NCBI RefSeq assembly: GCF_038502225.1
Contig: NC_091293.1
Location: forward strand, 10,695,658-10,759,657
DNA: 64,000 nucleotides
Reading direction: 5' to 3'
Source: Cherax quadricarinatus
Lineage: Eukaryota; Arthropoda; Malacostraca; Decapoda; Parastacidae
In this document: one piece after another, positions 1-10,536 of the stretch
How positions within the stretch are numbered: position 1 is the stretch's first letter
Layout: the number at the start of each line of letters is the position of its first letter
Translations under genes and position numbers: made by a program
Notes under the pieces: generated by a model
What the model saw: only the letters and a program-made list of their open reading frames with translations
Databases searched by the model: none
What the model was told of the DNA's origin: nothing

Positions 1-180
1 AGAACAAGAACTAGAAAGAAAATAGCAGAAAACCCAGAGGGGTGTGTATATATATACACTTGTACATGTATGTGTATTGTGACCTAAGTGTCAGTAGAAG
101 TAGCAAGACATACCTGAAATCTTGCATGTGTACGAGACTGAAAAAAAAGACACCAGCAATCCTACCATTTTATATGTGTG
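1..180 (-). repeat. RTE-like LINE 5' UTR fragment
   Basis: On the minus strand this matches the 5' leader of the RTE-like LINEs elsewhere in the window. The same text occurs at 34019-34211 (leader of copy E) and 61075-61325, including the stretch around the word gtagaagtagcaag and the phrase read as caccagcaatcctac. It has no coding capacity and no visible target duplication. It is a detached piece of leader, and homology fades after about 180. Confidence 0.75.
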
Positions 181-329
181 TGTTTTATTTATACTTATGC
201 ATAAAACAATTAATATAATAAAATTTTATCTTTGGTCTTGTGGACCTATTGCTTGAGTACATCTTTACACCATTGTCTGGCCCCTTCACTGATATTTTGT
301 GACAGTGGTATAATGGGACAACATAATTG

Positions 330-650
330 AAGGTTCCTGGTTGAGGAGCATCAGGTTCTGAGGATTCCTTTCCCTTCTTTGTCTGATGTCTGGCATGACT
401 TCCTACTTCTTTCTTCTAAGATGTTATAGTAGGGTTTCAACATCATGTTGACACCTCATTGGATGCCATGGCTATGTTCCCAATCAGGATCATTATCATA
501 GAGTTTATCAAATATACTACAAATTTTTGCAAGAACAATCTTAGTATGTTTTGTTCTCAATGCCCTGGTTGGCTCCAACTCTTCCACTTCCTTCGGTGTG
601 TCAGCCTCCAATTCCTCTCTCAGAAGTGGGTCACCATGGCTCACCAGCAC
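330..650 (-). pseudogene. Tigger/pogo-like transposase C-terminal fragment
   Basis: A 64-codon open stretch (650 to 456) has the layout of the tail of Tigger/jerky-type transposases: an acidic linker, a basic alpha-helical stretch, then a segment containing DNDPDWEHSH. Downstream on the same strand another frame gives a piece reading MLKPYYNILEERSRK, which also resembles the end of such transposases. No helix-turn-helix or DDE motif is present. This is inferred from overall pattern, so the family assignment is tentative. Confidence 0.4.
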
Positions 651-740
651 CTGGTCAATATTTTTTTTTAGGTAATTTTGAAAAGGTCATTAACCCTTTG
701 ACTGTTTCAGTCAATAAAGAATAAGAAGAAAATTGTCAAA

Positions 741-3664
741 GTGGGAAGTCTGAATGTGCTTGGATGTTGTGCAAATGATAAGAAAGAGATGATTGTGGAT
801 GTTATGAATGAGAAGAAACTGGATGTCCTGGCTTTAAGTGAAACAAAGCTGAAGGGGGTGGGAGAGTTTCAATGGAGAGGAATAAATGGGATTAGGTCAG
901 GGGTTTCAAATAGAGTTAGAGCTAAAGAAGGAGTAGCAATAATGTTGAGGGATAAGTTATGGCAGGAAAAGAGGGACTACAAATGTATTAATTCAAGGAT
1001 TATGTGGAGTAAAATAAAGATTGGATGTGAAAAGTGGGTTATAGTAAGTGTGTATGCACCTGGAGAAGAAAGAAGTGTAGAGGAGAGAGAGAGATTCTGG
1101 GAAATGTTGAGTGAATGCATGGGGAGTTTTGAATCAAGTGTGAGAGTAATGGTGGTTGGGGATTTCAATGCTAAAGTGGGTAAAAATGTTATGGAGGGAG
1201 TAGTAGGTAAATTTGGGGTGCCAGGGGTAAATGTAAATGGGGAGCCTTTAATTGAGCTATGTGTAGAAAGAAATTTGGTAATAAGTAATACATATTTTAT
1301 GAAAGAGGATAAATATACAAGGTATGATGTAGCACGTAATGAAAGTGGTTTATTAGATTATGTATTGGTGGATAAAAGGTTGATGGGTAGGCTCCAGGAT
1401 GTACATGTTTACAGAGGGGCAACTGATATATCGGATCATATTTAGTTGTAGCTACAGTTAGAGTAAGAGGTAGATGGGAAAAGAGGAAGGTGGCAACAAG
1501 AAGTAAGAGGGAGGTGAAAGTGTATAAACTAAGGGAGGAGGAAGTTCGGGCGAGATATAAGCGACTATTGGCAGAAAGGTGGGCTAGTGCAAAGATGAGT
1601 AGTGGGGGGGTTGAAGAGGGTTGGAATAGTTTTAAAAATGCAGTATTAGAATGTGGGGTAGAAGTTTGTGGTTATAGGAGGGTGGGGGCAGGAGGGAAGA
1701 GGAGTAATTGGTGGAATGATGAAGTAAAGGGTGTGATAAAAGAGAGAAAGGTAGCTTATGAGAGGTTTTTACAAAGCAGAAGTGTTATAAGAAGAGCAGA
1801 GTATATGGAGAGTAAAAGAAAGGTGAAGAGAGTGGTGAGAGAGTGCAAAAGGAGAGCAGATGATAGAGTGGGAGAGGCACTGTCAAGAAATTTTTATGAA
1901 AATAAGAAAAAATTTTGGAGTGAGTTAAACAAGTTAAGAAAGCCTAGGGAAAGTATGGATTTGTCAGTTAAAAACAGAGTAGGGGAGTTAGTAGATGGGG
2001 AGAGGGAGGTATTAGGTAGATGGCGAGAATATTTTGAGGAACTTGTAAATGTTGAGGAAGAAAGGGAGGCGGTAATTTCATGCACTGGCAAGGGAGATAT
2101 ACCTTCTTTTAGGAATGAAGAAGAGCAGAATGTAAGTGTGGTAGAGGTACGTGAGGCATTACGTAGAATGAAAGGGGGTAAAGCAGCTGGAACTGATGGG
2201 ATCATGACAGAAATGTTAAAAGCAGGGGGGGGATATAGTGTTGGAGTGGTTGGTACTTTTGTTTAATAAATGTATGAAAGAGGGGAAGGTACCTAGGGAT
2301 TGGCGGAGAGCATGTATAGTCCCTTTATATAAAGGGAAAGGGGACAAAAGAGATTGTAAAAATTATAGAGGAATAAGTTTACTGAGTATACCAGGAAAAG
2401 TATACGGTAGGGTTATAATTGAAAGAATTAGAGGTAAGACAGAATGTAGGATTGCGGATGAGCAGGGAGGCTTCAGAGTGGGTAGGGGATGTGTAGATCA
2501 AGTGTTTACATTTAAGCATATATGTGAACAGTACGTATTTAGATAAAGGTAGGGAAGTTTTTATTGCATTTATGGATTTAGAAAAGGCATATGATAGAGT
2601 GGATAGAGGAGCAATGTGGCAGATGTTGTATGTATATGAAATAGGTGGTAAGTTACTAAATGCTGTAAAGAGCTTTTATGAGGATAGTGAGGCTCAGGTT
2701 AGGGTGTGTAGAAGAGAGGGAGATTACTTCCCGGTAAAAGTAGGTCTTAGACAGGGATGTGTAATGTCACCATGGTTGTTTAATATATTTATAGATGGGG
2801 TTGTAAAAGAAGTAAATGCTAGGGTGTTCGAGAGAGGGGTGGGATTAAATTATGGAGAATCAAATTCAAAATGGGAATTGACACAGTTACTTTTTGCTGA
2901 TGATACTGTGCTTATGGGAGATTCTAAAGAAAAATTGCAAAGGTTAGTGGATGAGTTTGAGAATGTGTGTAAAGGTAGAAAGTTGAAAGTGAACATAGAA
3001 AAGAGTAAGGTGATGAGGGTATCAAATGATTTAGATAAAGAAAAATTGGATATCAAATTGGGGAGGAGGAGTATGGAAGAAGTGAATGTTTTCATATACT
3101 TGGGAGTTGACGTGTCGGTGGATGGATTTATGAAGGATGAGGTTAATCATAGAATTGATGAGGGAAAAAAGGTAAGTGTTGCGTTTAGGTATATGTGGAG
3201 GCAAAAAATGTTATCTATGGAGGCAAAGAAGGGAATGTATGAAAGTATAGTAGTACCAACACTCTTATGTGGATGTGAAGCTTGGGTGGTAAATGCAGCA
3301 GCGAGGAGACGGTTGGAGGCAGTGGAGATGTCGTGTCTAAGGGCAATGTGTGGTGTAAATATTATGCAGAAAATTCGGAGTGTGGAAATTAGGAGAAGGT
3401 GTGGAGTTAATAAAAGTATTAGTCAGAGGGCAGAAGAGGGGTTGTTGAGGTGGTTTGGTCATTTAGAGAGAATGGATCAAAGTAGAATGACTTGGAAAGC
3501 ATATAAATCTATAGGGGAAGGAAGGAGTGGTAGGGGTCGTCCTCGAAAGGGTTGGAAAGAGGGGGGTAAAGGAGGTTTTGTGGGCAAGGGGCTTGGACTT
3601 CCAGCAAGCGTGCATGAGCGTTTTAGATAGGAGTGAATGGAGACGAATGATACTTGGGACCTGA
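741..3664 (+). pseudogene. RTE-like endonuclease/reverse transcriptase, frameshifted
   Basis: The reading frame encodes an N-terminal apurinic-type endonuclease (motifs LALSETKLKG, VVGDFNAKVG, SDH), a linker rich in basic residues, and a reverse transcriptase with AFMDLEKAYDRVD, GLRQGCVMSPWLFNIFIDG and the catalytic LLFADDTVLMG. The C-terminus has the tail typical of the RTE group (SCLRAMCGVNIM, LLRWFGHLERMD, a GRGRPRKGW-type element). It would nick target DNA and prime reverse transcription of its own RNA. It is dead: a base is lost near 1440, one is gained near 2229, four are gained near 2532 and one near 3568. The frames used are 741-1445, 1490-2266, 2238-2546 and 2524-3630. The natural stop, by comparison with copy D, is the TGA at 3662-3664. 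There is no in-frame nonsense codon, so decay is by indels only. Confidence 0.9.
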
Positions 3665-3837
3665 CGATCTGTTGGAGTGTGAGCAGGGTAATATTTAGTG
3701 AAGGGATTCAGGGAAACCGGTTATTTTCATATAGTCGGACTTGAGTCCTGGAAATGGGAAGTACAATGCCTGCACTTTAAAGGAAGGGTTTGGGATATTG
3801 GCAGTTTGGAGGGATATGTTGTGTGTCTTTATACGTA

Positions 3838-4040
3838 CAGTGGACCCCCGCATAACGATTACCTCCGAATGCGACCAATTATGTAAGTGTATTTATGTAA
3901 GTGCGTTTGTACGTGTATGTTTGGGGGTCTGAAATGGACTAATCTACTTCATAATATTCCTTATGGGAATAAATTCGGTCAGTACTGGCACCTGAACATA
4001 CTTATGGAGTGAAAAAATATCGTTAACCGGGGGTCCACTG
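3838..4040. mobile_element. 203-bp Tigger-type MITE, copy 1
   Basis: A 203-bp insert with terminal inverted repeats CAGTGGACCCCCGCATAACG and the matching CGTTAACCGGGGGTCCACTG, flanked by duplicated TA (3836-3837, 4041-4042). It disrupts the 3' UTR of RTE copy A. The ends are those of the full-length Tigger elements at 15161 and 21059, so it is probably mobilised by a Tigger transposase. Two other copies in the window (20641-20843, 34514-34716) have exactly the same length. Confidence 0.93.
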
Positions 4041-4215
4041 TATATGCTTCTAAACTGTTGTATTCTGAGCACCTCTGCAAAAGCAGTGATAATGTGTGAG
4101 TGTGGTGAAAGTGTTGAATGATGATGAAAGTATTTTCTTTTTTGGGGATTTTCTTTCTTTTTTGGGTCGCCCTGCCTGGGTGGGAGACGGCCGACTTGTT
4201 GAAAAAAAAAAAAAA

Positions 4216-4424
4216 TATACGTCTTATGAGGCAATGTGTTTGACGTATTGATACGCCAAAATTTTAGCAGCTTCATATCAAGCAGGAGAAAGCTGGTAGG
4301 CCCACATGTGAGAGAATGGGTCTCCATGTTCAGTGTGCACCATATAAAAAAGTTGGGGAGCCAGTGGTGCATTGTGGGAATGCTATTTCTGTAGCCCTTG
4401 TTCAGCATGCCTGGCGGTAAGAAA
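4216..4424 (+). repeat. piggyBac 5'-end fragment with first codons
   Basis: Homologous to the first 220 bp of the intact piggyBac at 24114, including the paired TACGTC/GACGTA words, the phrase GAGAGAATGGGTCTC and the start codon context. Its first codons read MPGGKK against MPRGKK in the intact copy. The TTAA and terminal repeat are missing at the left, where it abuts the RTE poly(A) tail. It is cut at the right by another element at 4427. Confidence 0.8.
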
Positions 4425-4426
4425 TA

Positions 4427-4560
4427 CAGTGGAACCTCTACTTACGAGTTTAATCCATTCCATGACCATGGATTTGCTCGTTTGCGGAGTCAATTTTCCT
4501 CATTTAAATTAATTGACATGGAATTAATTCATTCCAGTGGAATTCCAGGCACGAGAAAAT
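4427..4560. mobile_element. TA-flanked DNA transposon end (CAGTGGAACCTC type)
   Basis: Begins at a TA with CAGTGGAACCTCTACTTACG, a terminal-repeat style like Tigger but a different family from the CAGTGGACCCCC elements. A possible opposite-type end is at 8066-8083 (GAGGTTCCACTGTA). No partner end lies nearby, so this is a fragment of uncertain extent. Confidence 0.55.
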
Positions 4561-4564
4561 TCTT

Positions 4565-4690
4565 AAATAATTTCCCTAATATCAACTCTACAGCTTATTT
4601 ATCTATCACAATTCATGTAATATGACATAATAAACAATAATAATAACATAGAAACATGATGTATACACTAGAATGAATAAAATACATGTC
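4565..4690. repeat. Interspersed repeat shared with 39411-39535
   Basis: About 120 bp, AT-rich, matching 39411-39535 closely, for example the word TAATATGACATAA followed by AACA repeats. It is noncoding and its class is not recognised. The stretch 4690-4870 contains a short piece of Jockey-like LINE tail (about 4775-4835, containing AACCTAGAATAACCTAAAAA) and nothing else recognisable. Confidence 0.6.
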
Positions 4691-4879
4691 ATTAGGTATG
4701 TGGCTAGTGGTGGGGACAGCAACCATTGTTGTTGGGGTTTATAGGGCCTCCACAGCGGCCATTCCTGCTCCTGACTACATGTGTAGAGAACCTAGAATAA
4801 CCTAAAAAAGTCAGAAAGAGTCACTTATAAGTGCTACACTCAATGCTTCACTTAATTGCTACACACTTAACCCTTTCAG

Positions 4880-7640
4880 ACTGATAAACTCTTGAAGTCA
4901 TTCTGTTTCGCTCCATTCTCTCTACATGTCCAAACCACCTCAACAACCCTTCCTCAGCCCTCTGGACAACAGTTTTGGTAATCCCGCACCTCCTCCTAAC
5001 TTCCAAACTACGAATTCTCTGCATTATATTCACACCACACATTGCCCTCAGACATGACATCTCCACTGCCTCCAGCCTTCTCCTCGCTGCAACATTCATT
5101 ACCCATGCTTCACACCCATGTAAGAGCGTTGGTAAAACTATACTCTCATACATTCCCCTCTTTGCCTCCACAGACTCCTAAGTGCACCGCTCACCCTTTT
5201 ACCCTCATCAATTCTACGATTCATCTCATCTTTCATAGACCCATCCGCTGATATGTCCACTCCCAAATATCTGAATACACTCGCCTCCTCCATACTCTCT
5301 CCCTCCAATCTGATATCCAATCTTTCATCACCTAATCTTTTTGTTATCCTCATAACCTTACTCTTTCCTGTATTCTCTTTTAATTTTCTTCTTTTGCATA
5401 CCCTACCAAATTCATCCACCAACCTCTGCAACTTCTCTTCAGAATCTTCCAAGAGCACAGTGTCATCAGCAAAGAGCAATTGTGACAACTCCCACTTTGT
5501 GTGATTCTTTACCTTTTAACTCCACGCCTCTTGCCAAGACCCTCGCATTTACTTCTTTTACAACCCCATCTATAAATATATTAAACAACCATGGTGACAT
5601 CACACATCCTTGTATAAGGCCTACTTTTACTGGGAAATAATCTCCCTCTTTCCTACATACTCTAACTTGAGCCTCACTATCCTCGTAAAAACTCTTCACT
5701 GCTTTCAGTAACCTACCTCCTACACCATACACCTGCAACATCTTCCATATTGCCCCCCTATCCACCCTGTCATATGCCTTTTCCAAATCCATAAATGCCA
5801 TGAAAACCTCTTTAGCCTTATCTAAATACTGTTCACTTATATGTTTCACTGTAAACACCTGGTCCACACACCCCCTACCTTTCCTAAAGCCTCCTTGTTC
5901 ATCTGCTATCCTATTCTCTGTCTTACTCTTAATTCTTTCAATAATAACTCTACCATATACTTTACCAGGTATACTCAACAGACTTATCCCCCTATAATTT
6001 TTGCACTCTCTTTTGTCCCCTTTTCCTTTATACAAAGGAACTATGCATGCTCTCTGCCAATCCCAAGGTACCTTACCCTTTTCCATACATTTATTAAATA
6101 ATTGCACCAACCACTCCAAAACTATATCCCCACCTGCTTTTAACATTTCTATCTTTATCCCATCAATCCCGGCTGCCTTACCCCCTTTCATTTTACCTAC
6201 TGCGTCACGAACTTCCCCCATACTCACAACTGGCTCTTCCTCACTCCTACAAGATGTTATTCCTCCTTGTCCTATACACAAAATCACAGCTTCCCTATCT
6301 TCATCAACATTTAACAATTCCTCAAAATATTCCCTCCATCTTCCCAATACCTCTAACTCTCCATTTAATAACTCTCCTCTCCTATTTTTAACTGACAAAT
6401 CCATTTGTTCTCTTGGCTTCCTTAACTTGTTAATCTCACTCCAAAACTTTTTCTTATTTTCAACAAAATTTGTTGATAACATCTCACCCACTCTCTCATT
6501 TGCTCTCTCTTTACATTGCTTCACCACTCTCTCAACCTCTCTCTTTTTCTCCATATACTCTTCCCTCCTTGCATCACTTCTACTTTGTAAAAACTTCTCA
6601 TATGCTAACTTTTTCTCCCTTACTACTCTCTTTACATCATCATTCCACCAATCACTCCTTTTCCCTCCCGCACCCACTTTCCTGTAACCACAAACTTCTG
6701 CTGAACACTCTAACACTACATTTTTAAACCTACCCCATACCTCTTCGACCCCATTGCCTATGCTCTCATTAGCCCATCTATCCTCCAATAGCTGTTTATA
6801 TCTTACCCTAACTGCCTCCTCTTTTAGTTCATAAACCTTCACCTCTCTCTTCCCTGATGCTTTTATTCTCCTTGTATCCCATCTGCCTTTTACTCTCAGT
6901 GTAGCTACAACTAAAAAGTGATCTGATATATCTGTGGCCCCTCTATAAACATGTACATCCTGAAGTCTACTCAACAGTCTTTTATCTACCAATACATAAT
7001 CCAACAAACTACTGTCATTTCGCCCTACATCATATCTTGTATACTTATTTATCCTCTTTTTCTTAAAATATGTATTACCTATAACTAAACCCCTTTCTAT
7101 ACAAAGTTCAATCAAAGGGCTCCCATTATCATTTACACCTGGCACCCCAAACTTACCTACCACACCCTCTCTAAAAGTTTCTCCTACTTTAGCATTCAGG
7201 TCCCCTACCACAATTACTCTCTCACTTGGTTCAAAGGCTCCTGTACATTTACTTAACATCTCCCAAAATCTCTCTCTCTCCTCTGCATTCCTCTCTTCTC
7301 CAGGTGCATACACGCTTATTATGACCCACTTCTCGCATCCAACCTTTACTTTAATCCACATAATTCTTGCATTTACACATTCATATTCTCTTTTCTCCTT
7401 CCTTAACTGATCATTCAACATTACTGCTACCCCTTCCTTTGCTCTAACTCTCTCAGATGCTCCAGATTTAATCCCATTTATTTCCCCCCACCGAAACTCC
7501 CCTACCCCCTTCAGCTTTGTTTCGCTTAGGGCCAGGACATCCAACTTCTTTTCATTCATAACATCAGCAATCATCTGTTTCTTGTCATCTGCACTACATC
7601 CACGCACATTCAAGCATCCCAGTTTTATAAAGTTTTTCTT
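4880..7640 (-). mobile_element. RTE-like LINE copy B (divergent subfamily, both ends lost)
   Basis: Minus-strand copy of the same LINE lineage but clearly divergent from copies A, D and E. The endonuclease start is near 7640 beside an AAT microsatellite (7644-7690). The 3' end is missing: coding sequence stops in the tail domain at about 4880, where a TTAACCCTTTCAG word resembling a TTAA-MITE terminus abuts it. LINEs usually lose the 5' end, so the missing 3' end points to a later deletion. Confidence 0.85.
4880..7640 (-). pseudogene. RTE-like endonuclease/reverse transcriptase, longest frame in the window
   Basis: One open frame covers endonuclease through reverse transcriptase palm (about 725 codons after discounting the microsatellite-encoded leucines). 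Its motifs are LALSETKLKG, VVGDLNAKVG, SDH, AFMDLEKAYDRVD and GLIQGCVMSPW, the last with Ile replacing the usual Arg before QG. A single-base frameshift near 5500 separates it from LLFADDTVLLE. A deletion of about 20 bp near 5170 removes residues between the thumb and the tail. The frame then ends at the truncation. It is the best preserved RTE ORF here but cannot produce an intact enzyme. Confidence 0.88.
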
Positions 7641-7643
7641 CTT

Positions 7644-7905
7644 TAATAATAATAATAATAATAAAAATAATAAAAACAACAACAACAGTAAGGAGAAACT
7701 TCAAAAGGCTGCCAGTAGTTGGCACCACCATCAGCAAATCATTGGTAATCACTACTAGTACACTTTTCACCTGTCTAGACTTAGTGGTCTGTTAGTATTA
7801 GGTTAAGTCTACCAGAAATGCCTCGGCATGATAGTGGCTTTCTTTGCTCCAATCATAGTATGATATGTAAACACACATTGTAACCTTTGCAAAAAAATAA
7901 ATATT

Positions 7906-7949
<44 letters not shown>

Positions 7950-7960
7950 GGAACCTCTCA
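7644..7960. repeat. Simple repeats and unassigned spacer
   Basis: An AAT-type microsatellite lies at 7644-7690 and a TTTA tetranucleotide array at about 7902-7947. The roughly 200 bases between them show no gene and no element that I recognise. Confidence 0.7.
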
Positions 7961-8083
7961 TGAAGGGAAAGTTCACATCCTGAAATTTCTTCGTATCCAG
8001 AAGCAAAAAATCTACCAAACGATGGTTCGTATCCTGAAAAATTCGCATGGTGGGGCGTTTGTAAGCTGAGGTTCCACTGTACT
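7948..8083. repeat. DNA transposon end fragment (GAGGTTCCACTG)
   Basis: Ends at 8083 in GAGGTTCCACTG followed by TA, complementary to the terminal type seen at 4427. Repeated words such as TTCGTATCC and TTCGCAT upstream recall the subterminal word repeats of the Tigger elements. The left side merges into a TTTA array. Only one end is visible. Confidence 0.45.
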
Positions 8084-8089
8084 TTTGAA

Positions 8090-8395
8090 TGGGAGTAAAA
8101 AAAAGTTTACCGGCTGATTGGCATTCATGAAGGGAAAGCCACTGTTCCAGAAGCAAACATATGCGACTAAGCATTTTCTTTTGAATGGGAGTAAAAAAAA
8201 GTTTACCGGCTGAGTGGCATTCGCCACTGTTGCCATATGCGACTCATTTTCTGCCAACTTTATGCCTCTGTATCTCGGTAAGTAATAATCACAAAAAAAA
8301 TTTTTAGGCTTAAAACGTTCAGCAAAATAATCCTAACATTTTGGTAAGATAAAATATTTTTTTCATTTTTTGAATATTTTTCGACATAGAATGAC
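8090..8395 (+). repeat. piggyBac 3'-end remnant, partly duplicated
   Basis: Resembles the 3' noncoding end of the intact piggyBac (27045-27230): AGTTTACCGG, GGCATTCGCCACTGTTGCC, then CTCTGTATCTCGGTAAGTA and a T-rich tract before a TCGACA word. The AGTTTACCGGCTGA start appears twice (8108 and 8200), so a local duplication has occurred. The terminal TTAA is lost where RTE copy C begins. Confidence 0.7.
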
Positions 8396-8437
8396 AGTTT
8401 AATATATTTATAGATGAGGTTGTAAAAAAAGTAAATG

Positions 8438-9396
8438 CAGTGGACTCTCGGTTTGCGATATTAATTCGTTCCTGAGAGCTCATTTCAAACCAAAATTATC
8501 GAAAAGCGAATCAATTTTCCCCATAAGAAATAATGGAAATCAAATTAATCCGTGCAAGACACCCAAAAGTATGAAAAAAAAATTTTACCACATGAAATAT
8601 TAAGTTTAATGCACACAAACTGAAGAAGACATGCACAGTTTGTAGTACTGTACTAACAATAGAATACATGACACTTGCCTTTAATGAAGATCTGGTGATG
8701 ATTGATGAGATGGGAGGAGGGGAGAGTGTCAAACTTATTGTTTAGAAGGGGAATCCCCTTCCATTGGGACTTGAGGTAGCAAGTCCTTTTCTGGGGTTAC
8801 TTCCCTTCTTTTAATGCCACTAGGACCAGCTTAAGAGTCACTTGACCTCTGTCGCACAACAAATCTGTCCGTAGAGCTCTGTACCTCCCGTTCCTTTACG
8901 ATTTGTCTAAAATGGGCCACAACATTGTCATTGTAATAGTCACCAGCACGGCTTGCAATAGCTGTGTTAGGGTGATTTTCATCCATAAAGGTTTGCAGTT
9001 CAACCCACTTTGCACACATTTCCTTAATTTTTGAAGTAGGCACAATGGATTCCACAACTGGCATAGGTTTCTCAGGGTTAGCCCCAAACCCTTCAAAATC
9101 TTTCTTAATTTCCATACTAATTCTCACCCTTTTTACCACAGGGTTGGCATTAGAAGCTTTCTTGGGGCCCATGGTGACTTATTTTGCAGAAACAAGCACC
9201 AAAAACACTGTGATAATATGGAATGTACCAAATGTATCCTTAGATGCGAGCACACTGGCTGGCTTGTAAACACGGGCCACACGTGGACACGTCTCGGACG
9301 AGTCACTTATACCCGGTTTTTTAACGGGAACCGAGGCAAAATTTTTGCGTTAAAATGTATCAGATACCGATGCCATCGCAAACCGGGGGTCCACTG
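8438..9396 (-). mobile_element. Short Tigger derivative inside RTE copy C
   Basis: A 959-bp element with ends CAGTGGACTCTCGGTTTGCG and, at the other side, CGCAAACCGGGGGTCCACTG. The LINE text GTAAATG on the left resumes as CTAGGGTG on the right. The right flank keeps TA, while the left TA seems lost by a small deletion. The minus-strand interior keeps the transposase start region and C-terminal region but lacks the catalytic core. Its subterminal repeats are of the GGTTTGCGAT type. Confidence 0.88.
8831..9172 (-). pseudogene. Internally deleted Tigger transposase, short ORF
   Basis: An open frame of 113 codons from MGPKKASNANP to a stop after RQRSSDS. It joins the first 24 residues of the Tigger transposase directly to the C-terminal segment starting DFEGFGANPE, skipping the CENP-B-type DNA-binding and DDE domains, and carries a second internal deletion before TSKIKEMCAKW. 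The stop is about 34 codons earlier than in the sister copy at 15419-15859, through one base change in a CAA codon. Both deletion joints are identical in the two copies. No transposase activity is possible. Whether the short peptide does anything is unknown. Confidence 0.85.
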
Positions 9397-10240
9397 TACT
9401 AGGGTGTTGGTGAGAGGGGTTGGATAAAATAATGGGGAATCAAATATAAATGGGAGTTGACTGTTACTTTTTGCTGATGATACTGTGCTTTTGGGAAATT
9501 CTAAAGAAAGTTGCAAAGGTTAGTGGATGAGTTTGGGAGGGTGTGTAAAGGTAGAAAGTTGAAAGTAAACATAAATTAACAGTAAAATGATGAGGGTATC
9601 AAACAATTTAGATAAATATCGGATATCACATTGGAGGGAGGGAGTTTACCTGGAGAGTATGGAAAAAGTGATTGTGTTTAGATATTTGGGAGTTGACTTA
9701 TCAGCAGATGGGTTTATGAAGGATGAGGTTAACCATAGAATTGATGAAGGGAAAAAGGTGAGTGGTGCTTTAAGGTATCTGTAGAGACAGAAAATGTTAT
9801 CCATGGAGGCAAAGAAGAGAATGTACAATAGTGGTACCAACTCTCATATATGGTTGTGAAGCATGAGTTGTAAATGCTGCAGCAAGGAGGAGGCTGGAGA
9901 CAATGGAGGTGTTATGTCTAAGGGCAATGTGTGGTGTAAATATTATGCAGAGAATTCGTAGTGTGGAAATTAGGAGGAGGTGTGGAGTTATTGAATGTAT
10001 TAGAGGCTGAAGAGGGGTTGTTGAGGTGGTTTAGTCATTTAGAGAGGATGGAACAAAGTAGAATAACTTGGAGGGCATATAAATCTGTAGGGGAAGGAAG
10101 GTGGAGTAGGGGTTATCCTAGGAAAGGTTGGAGGGAGGGGGTAAAGGAGGTTTTGCGGATGAGAGGCTTGGACTTCCAGTAAATATGCGTGAGCGTGTTA
10201 GGAGTGGATGGAGATGAATGGTTTTTGGGACCTGACGAGC
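9397..10240 (+). pseudogene. RTE reverse transcriptase C-terminal remnant
   Basis: Fragments of the palm, thumb and tail remain. TVTFC-like text replaces LLFADD after a frameshift near 9470. The frame at 9587-9784 gives the YLGVDLSADGFMKDEVNHR segment, and 9961-10182 gives LLRWFSHLERME and the terminal helix. Several frameshifts and stops separate them. No endonuclease is present, because the copy starts inside the reverse transcriptase. Confidence 0.8.
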
Positions 10241-10536
10241 TGTTGGAGTGTGAGCTGGGTAATATTTTGTGAAGAGATTGAGGAAAACCAGTTAGCCAGA
10301 CTTGATTCCTGGAGATGGGAAGTACAATGCCTGACCTCTAAAGGAGGGTTTTGGGATATTGGCTCTTTGGAGTGACATCTAAATTGTTGCATCTGAGTGC
10401 CTCTGCAAAGTCAGTGATTATGTATGAGTGATAGTGAAAGTGTTGAATGATGATGAAAATTTTTTCTTTCTTTTAGGGTCACCCGGCCTCGGGACACAGC
10501 CGACATGGTAAAAAAAAAAAAATAGATTAAACTTAA

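Larger units (their letters stand above)
718..4215 (+). mobile_element. RTE-like LINE copy A (5'-truncated, complete 3' end)
   Basis: This copy begins close to the start of the endonuclease reading frame, so the 5' UTR is missing. It runs through endonuclease, reverse transcriptase and a 3' UTR to a poly(A) tail at about 4202-4215. The 3' UTR carries the GC-rich signature found before the tail of every RTE copy here (CCTGGGTGGGAGACGGCCGA in this copy). It is interrupted by a 203-bp MITE at 3838-4040, flanked by a duplicated TA. Copy D at 17946-17960 shows the empty site. No clear target duplication is visible for the LINE itself, because the 5' flank is another repeat fragment. Confidence 0.9.
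8396..10525 (+). mobile_element. RTE-like LINE copy C, old and degenerate
   Basis: A 5'-truncated plus-strand RTE copy starting in the reverse transcriptase palm at 8396, interrupted by a short Tigger derivative (8438-9396), and running to an A-rich tail near 10511-10523. The 3' UTR and GC-rich signature before the tail are recognisable. It is more diverged than copies A and D and full of small indels. Confidence 0.85.
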
